From Microcaldota archaeon (GTDB taxonomy: Archaea; Micrarchaeota; Micrarchaeia; Anstonellales; Bilamarchaeaceae): a DNA stretch of 9,305 bases. A program made the translations under genes and the position numbers. Numbering within the stretch: the first letter of the stretch is position 1; each line of letters begins with the position of its first letter. This document shows, in pieces, positions 1 through 6,796 of the stretch. The stretch spans positions 2,192 to 11,496 of the forward strand of contig DUGF01000102.1 of NCBI GenBank assembly GCA_013331535.1. Direction: 5' to 3'. The notes below the pieces were generated by a model that was not told where the DNA came from, made no database searches, and saw only the letters and a program-made list of their open reading frames with translations.

Positions 1-648
1 CATGGATTTTTCTGCAACCAACAATTTTTCATCTGAAACATCTACGAGAATTACTTTTTTTGAACCGCTTGCTTTTGCAAGAATGGCCAGCATGCAGCCA
101 ATCTGCCCGGCTCCGATTATAAGCACGGTTTTTCCAGGAACAAAACCAATGCGTTCGAATCCGTTTATGCAGCATGCGAGCGGCTCCATGAAAGTAGCGA
201 CTTCAACAGAGACGGCCGCCGGAACTTTCTCAATTGCGCCTTGCGAAACTACGAGCGGCTCTAAAAGACAATATTCTGCATACCCACCTGAAAACTGATA
301 CCCTATTGCATAGTTTATATCACAGCAGTTTCCATTTCCACTTGTACACCAGACACACTTTCCACATGGAACATCTGCCCCGACTGCCAACAGGTCGCCC
401 TTATTAAATCCTGAGATACCTTCACCAACGGAAATGCCTTCGCCAATAGCAACAACTTCGCCAACAATTTCATGACCAATTATTGCTGGATATTTTACGC
501 GGCTGTTTCCACTTGAGAGGATACGAAGATCAGAACCGCATACACCACAGGCTAGAACCTTGAGTAGGATACTGCCAGGTTTGATTGTAGGTGTCGCAAC
601 CTCCCTAAGCACGATTTTATCAACGCCTTCCAATAATGCAGCTTTCAT
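1..648 (-). CDS. Zinc-dependent medium-chain dehydrogenase (alcohol/polyol dehydrogenase family), partial at left edge
   Basis: The first 216 residues of an NAD(P)-linked zinc dehydrogenase of the MDR superfamily (threonine/sorbitol dehydrogenase-like), which oxidises an alcohol or polyol to a ketone or aldehyde. The catalytic-zinc ligands are visible: Cys37 in GVCGSD, His59-Glu60 in GHE and Glu155 in MEPLA. The structural-zinc set is Cys95, Cys98, Cys101 and Cys109. The Rossmann motif GAGQIG lies at 179-184, and Asp203 at the end of the second strand favours NAD. The C-terminal part of the coenzyme domain (usually about 130 more residues) lies beyond the window. The start MKAALLEG is the usual family start and lies 19 bp after the stop of the upstream dehydrogenase gene, so the two are probably co-transcribed. 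An odd feature is a six-residue tandem duplication, GEGISV-GEGISG (69-80). The substrate cannot be read from the sequence. Confidence 0.9.
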   Translation of the reverse strand, partial: MKAALLEGVDKIVLREVATPTIKPGSILLKVLACGVCGSDLRILSSGNSRVKYPAIIGHEIVGEVVAIGEGISVGEGISGFNKGDLLAVGADVPCGKCVWCTSGNGNCCDINYAIGYQFSGGYAEYCLLEPLVVSQGAIEKVPAAVSVEVATFMEPLACCINGFERIGFVPGKTVLIIGAGQIGCMLAILAKASGSKKVILVDVSDEKLLVAEKSM

Positions 649-667
649 ACAAAAACAACCCAAACGC

Positions 668-1753
668 TTAGCCAGAACTAAATATTACCTTGATAAATTC
701 AAATTTTTTCTCATTAATATCCAAAAAAACCTTTGAAATCTCCTTAAGCCTGAAACGATTGGTAATCAATGGCTTGCAGTTTATCGCTCCGCGCGCGAGC
801 ATATCAAGGCACATCTGCCAGTCGTCATTTACTACCGAATTCCAGCTTCCGAGAATAGATACCTCCTTGCGCACAAGGTTCTTCTGGAGAATGTCATCTG
901 GAATTTCGAGTTTGGATTTCGGATTGCCGACAAAAACAATAGAACCGCCCCTACAGACCGTAAGCAATGATTGAACTTCAAATTCCGACGCACCGGAGCA
1001 TTCCACAACAAAATCTGTCCCGCGACCAAAGGTGATTTCTGAAACTGAAGAAAGCACATCAGAACTTCGGCTGTTCACAGTATGGGTTGCCCCAACATTT
1101 CTCGCAACTGAAAGCTTGAAATCATTTCGATCAACTGCGATAATTTTTCCTGCCCCAAAAATCTTTGCCCATTGGATTGCAAAAAGGCCTACGGTACCCA
1201 TTCCATAAACAAGAACAGAAGAACCAGCCCGAAGCTCTAGTTTTCGCACTCCGTGAAGTGCAACGGCCATAGGTTCCATAAGTGCCGCATCCTCAAGATC
1301 AATCTCGCTTGGAAGCTTAACCAGACAGGAAGCAGGGCATTTGACATATTCTGCAAACCCACCGCTTGTTCTTGAACCAAGATAATTGTATTTCTCGCAG
1401 AGCGGGTGTTTTCCTTCTTTACAGAATTCACATGAACCACAGGGAATCAGGGGGTAAATTGCAACTTTTTCCCCAACAGAAAAACCATCTGCTCCGTCAC
1501 CAATCTTCGCTACTTCTCCTGAGAATTCGTGTCCCATTATAAGAGGGAAGTTATAGATCATTTTCCCGCTGGAATAGCGGCCAATATCGGAACTACAAAT
1601 GCCTGCGCAGCGAACTTTAACCAATACCTCCCCTGCCGAAAGCATTGGAAATGGAACCTGCTCGTATCTAAGGTCTTGTTTTGCGTGCAAAACGCCGGCA
1701 TGTGTTGAAATGCTAGAAACAGAATCTTCGTTGATTGCCATTGAAATTACCAT
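668..1753 (-). CDS. Zinc-dependent medium-chain dehydrogenase, galactitol-1-phosphate/sorbitol dehydrogenase-like
   Basis: A full-length (361 residue) MDR zinc dehydrogenase, a paralogue of its downstream neighbour. It has catalytic-zinc residues Cys53 (GICSSD), His75-Glu76 (GHE) and Glu160 (MEP), structural-zinc cysteines 105, 108, 111 and 119, a nucleotide-binding GMGTVG at 184-189 and Asp208 after the second strand, which suggests NAD. The segment KEVSILGSWNS (296-306) followed by KPLITNRF is typical of GatD-like polyol-phosphate dehydrogenases, so a polyol or polyol phosphate is the likely substrate. This is an inference from family resemblance. The start overlaps the stop of the epimerase gene by 7 bp (ATGGTAA), which implies translational coupling. 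An in-frame ATG at 1741 is an alternative start. Either way there are 15-20 residues before the family's usual first strand, an unusually long N-terminus. The gene sits between the epimerase and the second dehydrogenase in one apparent operon. Confidence 0.9.
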   Translation of the reverse strand: MVISMAINEDSVSSISTHAGVLHAKQDLRYEQVPFPMLSAGEVLVKVRCAGICSSDIGRYSSGKMIYNFPLIMGHEFSGEVAKIGDGADGFSVGEKVAIYPLIPCGSCEFCKEGKHPLCEKYNYLGSRTSGGFAEYVKCPASCLVKLPSEIDLEDAALMEPMAVALHGVRKLELRAGSSVLVYGMGTVGLFAIQWAKIFGAGKIIAVDRNDFKLSVARNVGATHTVNSRSSDVLSSVSEITFGRGTDFVVECSGASEFEVQSLLTVCRGGSIVFVGNPKSKLEIPDDILQKNLVRKEVSILGSWNSVVNDDWQMCLDMLARGAINCKPLITNRFRLKEISKVFLDINEKKFEFIKVIFSSG

Positions 1754-2463
1754 TTGTAGTTCTTTTCCGCAAGATCGCGCATTGATTTTATTTTGTCTTT
1801 ATAGTTTGAAGGATTTGCATCCTTTGTAAACAAACCTGTAGTGCCCCCAATAAATATGTTCGCCCCTTCTGCAGCAAGAAGCGGGATGGTTTCTCCGCCA
1901 ACATGTCCGTCAACAGAAATTTCAGGATGAAAACCCTGCTCTTTCATTGTCTTAACAAATTTGGACATTTTCGGAAGAACATCAGGACGGAATTTCTGGC
2001 CCATATCTCCTGGCCTTGTTGCCATGAAAAGGATTTCATCCACCAAATCCAGGCAATCAAAAAGAATGGTCATCGGGGTTTCAACATTAAGCGCAACACC
2101 GGCATTTATCCCATGATCTTTTATTTCGCGAAGGGCGTAATCCGGATTTTTGCATCCTTCTGCATGAAAAACAATTGTGTTCACTCCGGCTTCTGAAAGC
2201 CTGTGAAGATAACGCGCTGGCTCATAAGCCATAAGATGCACGTGAAGAGGTAGTTTGGTGGCCTTTCGTATGGAGTCCACTTGCCAGAAATTAAGGGCAA
2301 AATTCTGGACAAACGAGCCATCCATGATATCCACATGGAATGAATCCGCACCAGCAGCTTCAAGGGCTTTCATCTCATTTCCAAGGCTGAGCCAATCAGC
2401 ACACATTAATGAAGCAGATATTTTGATGCCGTGATTATTTGAAATTTGAGCCATTTGGACCAT
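1747..2463 (-). CDS. Ribulose-phosphate 3-epimerase family protein, D-allulose-6-phosphate 3-epimerase (AlsE)-like
   Basis: A TIM-barrel sugar-phosphate 3-epimerase of 238 residues (family about 220-240). Metal and catalytic residues are all present: His43 and Asp45 in FHVDIMDG, His76 in HVHLM and Asp185 in ISVDGHV. The opening IKISASLMCAD and the phosphate-site segment IGGTTGLF (205-212) resemble E. coli AlsE more than ribulose-5-phosphate epimerase. The loop that normally reads MTVNPGFGGQ is instead MATRPGDMGQ (147-156), so the exact ketose phosphate is uncertain. It heads a cluster with two zinc dehydrogenases, the next one overlapping by 7 bp. ATGs at 2475, 2463 and 2454 are in frame. I chose 2463 because the TATA-like box centred near 2489 puts transcription start close to 2463 (leaderless); 2475 would lie upstream of that start, and 2454 remains possible. 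Confidence 0.88.
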   Translation of the reverse strand: MVQMAQISNNHGIKISASLMCADWLSLGNEMKALEAAGADSFHVDIMDGSFVQNFALNFWQVDSIRKATKLPLHVHLMAYEPARYLHRLSEAGVNTIVFHAEGCKNPDYALREIKDHGINAGVALNVETPMTILFDCLDLVDEILFMATRPGDMGQKFRPDVLPKMSKFVKTMKEQGFHPEISVDGHVGGETIPLLAAEGANIFIGGTTGLFTKDANPSNYKDKIKSMRDLAEKNYKW

Positions 2464-2482
2464 ATGGTGTAACATAGTGGCG

Positions 2483-2495
2483 TTTTAATTTAAAA
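2483..2495 (-). promoter_or_regulatory. Probable TATA box of the epimerase-dehydrogenase operon
   Basis: An A/T-only stretch reading TTTTAAATTAAAA on the minus strand, in the 80-bp gap between the GT-C-like gene and the epimerase gene. Its centre lies about 26 bp upstream of the in-frame ATG at 2463, the spacing expected for a leaderless archaeal transcript. The preceding CTCTCTTTT on the same strand could also serve as a T-rich terminator for the upstream gene. Start mapping would settle this. Confidence 0.5.
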
Positions 2496-2543
2496 GAGAG
2501 AGGTTCGGAACAGGAACTTATTACCAGGAGCTAGTAGTATAAC

Positions 2544-5030
2544 TTACTGCACCTTGAATGTCTGGACGCGATAAATGGATGTGCCACCTTCCAAGAATAC
2601 CTTTTCAAGATTATATTCCTCAATAAACCATTCGGCTGGGAGCTCCCCATCCTCAAAAACAAGATACTCTGGCGCATATTGCGGGATATAATTAAATGCG
2701 ATTTCCTTTTTAGCAGCAATATCCATTCCAATTAGTGCCAAGGGCTTTAGTTTGCTGACGGCGGAAATGAACTCGTGCTCACGAATGAAGAAATTGTCTT
2801 TTTTATATAGTGCGAAATAATTCGCATAAGCAAGAGTTTTGTTTCCGGTTTCTGCAGCAGAAGAAAACGAGTTCATAAAACGGGACCAGGTTTTGTTTGA
2901 AATTGTCTGCGGATCAATGACGGCAAGGTAAAATTTGAGTGTGTTCATTGAACGTGTTGTATAATCGAACTGCATTAGAATTCCTTTTGGCTTGTATTGC
3001 TCAATAACGGCCTGCTTTCCGGATATCGCAGTTCGGATAATACTTGAAGGATACCATGAAAACGAGGCAGTCCTGCCAACCGAATCTGCGAATTCGTATT
3101 GCCTTCCGAAAAGAACAATAGAATCCGGAGTAGTATTCTGGTTCAAGTAATTCAAAGCATGAATGAGTGATGAATCGTAGAATGTCCAGCCAAAAAGAAC
3201 AGGACATGGAACAGAATCCGAACAATACCCCGAGTCCTTAAACGAAGCAACAAGCGACACAACCTTGAGATTAAGTTCAGTTGCCGGATTTAAACCGCCC
3301 GCATCGGTTGGGAGAGCAAAACCAACTGAGGGAACATAGATGAGAAATGCACTTGCTACACCGCTTATGAAAAGAACTACTGTAAGAATAATAGCTGGAA
3401 TCTTCTGAAGGAAACTGATGGATGAAAGCCATCTAAAAAGAAAAACAATTCCAATAAGAAAACCAGGCACAACAAACTGGTAATTGTTGTTTTCCGTAAC
3501 TTCCACCAGGAAAACACTCAGGATCAGGCTGAAAAAGATGCATGCATCCAGAAGAATTGAATTTTGTAAAAGCGGGGATTCGGAAGAATTCTTCCGAAAA
3601 CCAAGAATTATTGCGAGAGAAGCAAAGGATTTTGACAGGAATGAAACCGCTCCGGACAAAATAAATGGAAGTGCAAAACCGAATAAAAGAACCAGCGTTG
3701 CAACCAGTGAAACCAACGGAAATAGGAACAAAAGGATGCCGTTTAGTTGCGATGCTGAAGCAGCAAGTTTGAAAAATCCTGGAAAAAACACCCAAAGATT
3801 ATGGGAATGCGCACCACTCATAAAGGCCAGAACATAGATTACGAGCGGGACAAAAACAACAAATGGCTGGATAAGCGAGGAGATTGAACGCTCACGCATA
3901 GAATAAACCACGGAAACTCCAAGCACTGCCAGAATAATAGGAATTGCAATTGCAGTTTTTGTAAGTGCAAGAGCAAGAATAAAGAGATACTGGACAGGGG
4001 TTAAGGAAAATGAACCGCTCGCCGCGGCCTCATCTTTGCGTCCTGAAAGCAAAAACCCAAGCACTAAGGAAAAACCCAGCCCGAATGATGACATAAACGT
4101 CAGACGCGAAAGCAGAGCATGCTGCGGAAAACCGAGAATTATTTCCAATGGAAGAAACAACAATGAAGCAAACAGCGCGGTAAACGCAGCTGCAAGCGCA
4201 GCTCTGGAAGAACCTGTGATTTCAAAGGCAAATGAATAAAACAGGGTAAGAAAAACCAGAATAAAAATAAGTGGAAGAACAATATAAACCGAAGTAAGAG
4301 CGGGAATGTTGAACGAATTTTCCAACAGATATATTAGTATTGGCGCACCGAAATTATACCGAAGGTCCTTTCCATTGTAAGAAAGATCTTTTGTGTCTGG
4401 AAGCCATGAAAGAGATTTTGAATTGCTTATTTCATAGGTCCCGTGAAGGGCATCTTTGAAATAAATTCCTTCGGAGGAGTAAACTATATTTCCGGAAATC
4501 AGGAATACTGCGGCAATAAAAAATATGGAAAGCGCTGTAAACTGAGTAGAACTGAAAAAGGAAATGTCTGGATTTTTTATTGGAAAATTTCTGCGCACGA
4601 GCAACCGATAAAATGTGAATAAGAAAATGAGCGCAAAAAACAGGTAAATTATAGTTGTGAGATCTGGGATTACGAATCTAGCTAGAATAAAGAATATTAT
4701 GAAAAGTGATATGCCGAGAAGAAATGAAAGGGCAAAACCGAGAAAAGGGCAAACTTTTCCTTCTGGAAGAGAAGCATTATCCGAGGCGTCATTTCGTAAC
4801 GACCAGACAACTGCACCTGCGAAGGCGAATAGGCACAGAAAAACAAGGGAATTAAAAAAAATTGCCCATGAACCGATGAGAAAATATGAAATGATGATTG
4901 CGAAGAGCAGTAAAAATACATTAACGAACGGAAGAAGTTCACCCATTTGAGATTTGGATTCAGAGGACACAAAACCACCGTAAAATGCATGTTGGCATAT
5001 TTGAAAAATTATTCCTGATGCGCCTTCCAT
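2544..5030 (-). CDS. Large multi-spanning membrane protein with GT-C glycosyltransferase-like features
   Basis: An 828-residue integral membrane protein with a dozen or so hydrophobic segments from about residue 33 to 566, then a soluble C-terminal domain (about 570-828) likely on the outer face. The first large loop, after a helix at about 164-181, contains EGIYFKDALHG (Asp193, His196) and LRYNFG (223-228). GT-C enzymes that use lipid-linked sugars carry a comparable acidic motif in this loop followed by a Tyr/Asn/His-rich segment. EVTENNNYQF (510-519) and GRTASFSWYP (652-661) recall other uncharacterised membrane proteins of that superfamily. I do not recognise a named family; the GT-C assignment is an inference from topology and motif style. 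Cys603 and Cys609 could form a disulphide. It overlaps the lipoprotein gene by 22 bp, so the two are probably co-expressed. An internal ATG at 4946 (residue 29), just before the first membrane helix, is an alternative start. Confidence 0.75.
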   Translation of the reverse strand: MEGASGIIFQICQHAFYGGFVSSESKSQMGELLPFVNVFLLLFAIIISYFLIGSWAIFFNSLVFLCLFAFAGAVVWSLRNDASDNASLPEGKVCPFLGFALSFLLGISLFIIFFILARFVIPDLTTIIYLFFALIFLFTFYRLLVRRNFPIKNPDISFFSSTQFTALSIFFIAAVFLISGNIVYSSEGIYFKDALHGTYEISNSKSLSWLPDTKDLSYNGKDLRYNFGAPILIYLLENSFNIPALTSVYIVLPLIFILVFLTLFYSFAFEITGSSRAALAAAFTALFASLLFLPLEIILGFPQHALLSRLTFMSSFGLGFSLVLGFLLSGRKDEAAASGSFSLTPVQYLFILALALTKTAIAIPIILAVLGVSVVYSMRERSISSLIQPFVVFVPLVIYVLAFMSGAHSHNLWVFFPGFFKLAASASQLNGILLFLFPLVSLVATLVLLFGFALPFILSGAVSFLSKSFASLAIILGFRKNSSESPLLQNSILLDACIFFSLILSVFLVEVTENNNYQFVVPGFLIGIVFLFRWLSSISFLQKIPAIILTVVLFISGVASAFLIYVPSVGFALPTDAGGLNPATELNLKVVSLVASFKDSGYCSDSVPCPVLFGWTFYDSSLIHALNYLNQNTTPDSIVLFGRQYEFADSVGRTASFSWYPSSIIRTAISGKQAVIEQYKPKGILMQFDYTTRSMNTLKFYLAVIDPQTISNKTWSRFMNSFSSAAETGNKTLAYANYFALYKKDNFFIREHEFISAVSKLKPLALIGMDIAAKKEIAFNYIPQYAPEYLVFEDGELPAEWFIEEYNLEKVFLEGGTSIYRVQTFKVQ

Positions 5031-6004
5031 GCATCACTGGTATCTTTTCCTACAACGTCGCTTATATAGTTTTTGAATTTGGAATCAATTATTGGTTTTG
5101 TGGTTTTTCCAAATTCTTTGTCAATAAGCAGGAATATTGAACCATAATCATTGAAATCAAACCCATAATATTTACAGAGAAGAAACGGCGCCTTTGCAAA
5201 ACTGAAAATAGACTGGTCGCAGGCAGTGGACACTGATTTAAAATTACTGTCGCCTGTTCCGTTACCATCCCAGTTTCCGCTTATATGAAAGGAAATTGCT
5301 TTTACGAACTGCTCCTGGATTTCATAAGAAACAATTGTCCGCTTGTAAAACATTACATGCGCAGCCTCATGGATGAAAAGCAGTTGGTCCTGAATGCGGA
5401 TTGCATGTTCCTCGTTGAAAGGAAGAATCCGGTTTTTCTTTTCATAATCGAATGTGCAGATATGGACCGTTCCGTAATCAGAGCCGCTGGAAATTAGATA
5501 AAAACCCGTCGATTCATCCGTGGCATTTCCGCACGTTGCATCGCTTGCAAGATGGACCTTTATCGGCTTGACACCTCCGGCAAAATCAACAGATAGAAGT
5601 TTTTTGAGTTTGTTTACCGCAGCGGTCATTCCTTTGTGCTTTGCAATCAAAGTTGAACGCGGGACATTACAGGGACGTTCGCAAACCGTGCGGATATCTC
5701 CGTCATCATCTGAAATCATGAAAGAGTAGGTATCATCCGTGATTATCTTCAACCCTTCATTACCATAAAATTTTTTCTCGGAATTCTCAGATACATTGAT
5801 TGTGCTATTCTGAACAACAGGAACTGAAGAAATATTTTTTTCCAGTTGACCAAGAACCGGAATTGAATCCTGGGAAATCAGATTAGAAACGGGATTTTGC
5901 AGTTCTGAGCCAGAATTCTTTTTTTCCTGAGGAGAAATGCAGCCGAAAAGCGCAAATAAAAGTGCGACCACGATAATCGCGTGAGCTGTTTGTTTCAGAT
6001 TCAT
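5009..6004 (-). CDS. Lipoprotein with HExxH zinc-metallopeptidase motif
   Basis: A 331-residue exported protein. A hydrophobic signal (residues 8-21) ends in a lipobox-like LFGC with Cys22, followed by a low-complexity Ser/Asn/Gln-rich linker to about residue 78. The HEAAH motif (212-216) within LLFIHEAAHVMFY supplies two zinc-ligand histidines and the catalytic Glu213. Glu228 or Glu231 in YEIQEQF is a possible third ligand of the gluzincin (clan MA) type, with shorter spacing than thermolysin. Six cysteines after the lipid anchor (108, 112, 158, 183, 262, 277) fit three disulphides, and there are N-glycosylation sequons at 57, 66, 70, 160 and 248, all consistent with an extracytoplasmic location. 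No known peptidase family is recognised beyond the motif. It follows pdxT by 12 bp, with GGTAAT as a possible Shine-Dalgarno site, and overlaps the downstream GT-C-like gene. Confidence 0.8.
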   Translation of the reverse strand: MNLKQTAHAIIVVALLFALFGCISPQEKKNSGSELQNPVSNLISQDSIPVLGQLEKNISSVPVVQNSTINVSENSEKKFYGNEGLKIITDDTYSFMISDDDGDIRTVCERPCNVPRSTLIAKHKGMTAAVNKLKKLLSVDFAGGVKPIKVHLASDATCGNATDESTGFYLISSGSDYGTVHICTFDYEKKNRILPFNEEHAIRIQDQLLFIHEAAHVMFYKRTIVSYEIQEQFVKAISFHISGNWDGNGTGDSNFKSVSTACDQSIFSFAKAPFLLCKYYGFDFNDYGSIFLLIDKEFGKTTKPIIDSKFKNYISDVVGKDTSDAWKAHQE

Positions 6005-6016
6005 GATATTACCAGA

Positions 6017-6634
6017 TTATTTATCAAGAGCGGATTTAATAAAATACTCGTGAAACAGAGTCGTGCTCAATTCGGGATGAAATGTTGTGGTAAGATAAAA
6101 ATTTGAGCAGATTCTCTCAGAAACGGCAACTATTTCGCCATTCGCGCGGGTCGCGAGAACTTCGCAACCAGTTCCGATTTTTTTTATTTTTGGCGCGCGG
6201 ATGAAGACCGCGTTTAGTGTTTTGAATCCAGAATCTTGATGCTTGCCGAATCTTGCACTTAGTGTTTCCTCAAACGATTCTGTTTGTGAACCGTATGCAT
6301 TCCTATCAACCTCGATATCCATTAGTTCAAGCGAGCTCTGCCCGCTCTCTTCCTGCCCAGAGATTTTTTTTGCAAGAAGAATTGCGCCCGCACATGTTCC
6401 GAAAATATTTGGAATCGCACGAATTTCGTCCCAGCAATTTTCTCTTGTAATCAAACGTGAGAGGACGGTGCTTTCTCCGCCTGGAATGATAAGCGCATCG
6501 ATTCCGGAGAGGTCTTTTTTCTTTTTCACCGCGACAACTTCGCAATCAACAAGCCCGATAGCTTGCGCTGCATTTATAGTCGTAGAAAAGTGTTCTGAAA
6601 CACTTCCTTGAAATGAAAGCACTCCGATTTTCAT
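6017..6634 (-). CDS. pdxT: Pyridoxal 5'-phosphate synthase glutaminase subunit PdxT
   Basis: The class I glutamine amidotransferase subunit of the DXP-independent vitamin B6 pathway. It hydrolyses glutamine and channels ammonia to PdxS, which builds pyridoxal phosphate from ribose 5-phosphate and glyceraldehyde 3-phosphate. The triad is visible: Cys81 in GTCAGA, with His186 and Glu188 in FHPELS. The PdxT signatures MKIGVLSFQGSVSEH at the start, PGGEST (51-56) and RNAYGSQTESFE (111-122) are clear. At 205 residues it is normal to slightly long. The start at 6634 is chosen because MKIGVLSFQG is the family N-terminus; the in-frame extension to 6691 has no homologous content. No pdxS is in the window, so the partner must be elsewhere. 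It is the first gene of a minus-strand cluster with the lipoprotein 12 bp downstream. Confidence 0.95.
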   Translation of the reverse strand: MKIGVLSFQGSVSEHFSTTINAAQAIGLVDCEVVAVKKKKDLSGIDALIIPGGESTVLSRLITRENCWDEIRAIPNIFGTCAGAILLAKKISGQEESGQSSLELMDIEVDRNAYGSQTESFEETLSARFGKHQDSGFKTLNAVFIRAPKIKKIGTGCEVLATRANGEIVAVSERICSNFYLTTTFHPELSTTLFHEYFIKSALDK

Positions 6635-6655
6635 GAGAAACACCGACGTTAATAT

Positions 6656-6662
6656 GGATAAA
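6656..6662 (-). promoter_or_regulatory. Possible TATA box for pdxT
   Basis: TTTATCC on the minus strand lies about 25 bp upstream of the pdxT ATG at 6634, so it could drive a leaderless transcript. The match to an archaeal TATA box is imperfect, and the neighbouring CATATTAA (6649-6656) is an alternative, so this is tentative. Confidence 0.3.
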
Positions 6663-6668
6663 CGAGTT

Positions 6669-6713
6669 AAAAAAACTGGAAAAAACACCAAAAAATCAAA
6701 TTCCTAAAAAAAA
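6669..6713. other. Phased A-tracts (predicted curved DNA) in the pdxT/speD-like divergent region
   Basis: Plus-strand runs of A occur at 6669-6675, 6680-6685, 6690-6695 and 6706-6713, with a short AAA at 6698-6700. The first three have centres 10-10.5 bp apart, one helical turn, the arrangement that bends DNA. The fourth breaks the phase unless the short AAA is counted. The stretch lies between two divergent promoters and could affect either one or bind chromatin proteins. Confidence 0.5.
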
Positions 6714-6744
6714 TCACGACGGAGAAATATTCGTCTTAATAACA

Positions 6745-6752
6745 TTTAAAAG
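6745..6752 (+). promoter_or_regulatory. Probable TATA box of the SpeD-like gene
   Basis: TTTAAAAG is a good archaeal TATA-like match. A start about 25 bp past its centre would fall near 6774. That is after the first in-frame ATG (6767) but before the ATG at 6797, which has GAGG at 6782-6785. This supports the downstream start. Confidence 0.45.
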
Positions 6753-6796
6753 CATTATTTTTATTAATGAATGCAATTCAAGAGGAAAAGATCAAA

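Noticed and set aside
2..298. Plus-strand open frame at the left edge
   Set aside because: It is the antisense of the first zinc dehydrogenase, whose zinc ligands and Rossmann motif are unambiguous on the minus strand.
3484..4239. Plus-strand open frames inside the large membrane protein gene
   Set aside because: Their Arg/Lys/Asn-rich translations are antisense shadows of hydrophobic codons; no start signal or family resemblance.
6243..6611. 122-residue plus-strand open frame over pdxT
   Set aside because: Directly antisense to the PdxT catalytic region; no independent evidence.
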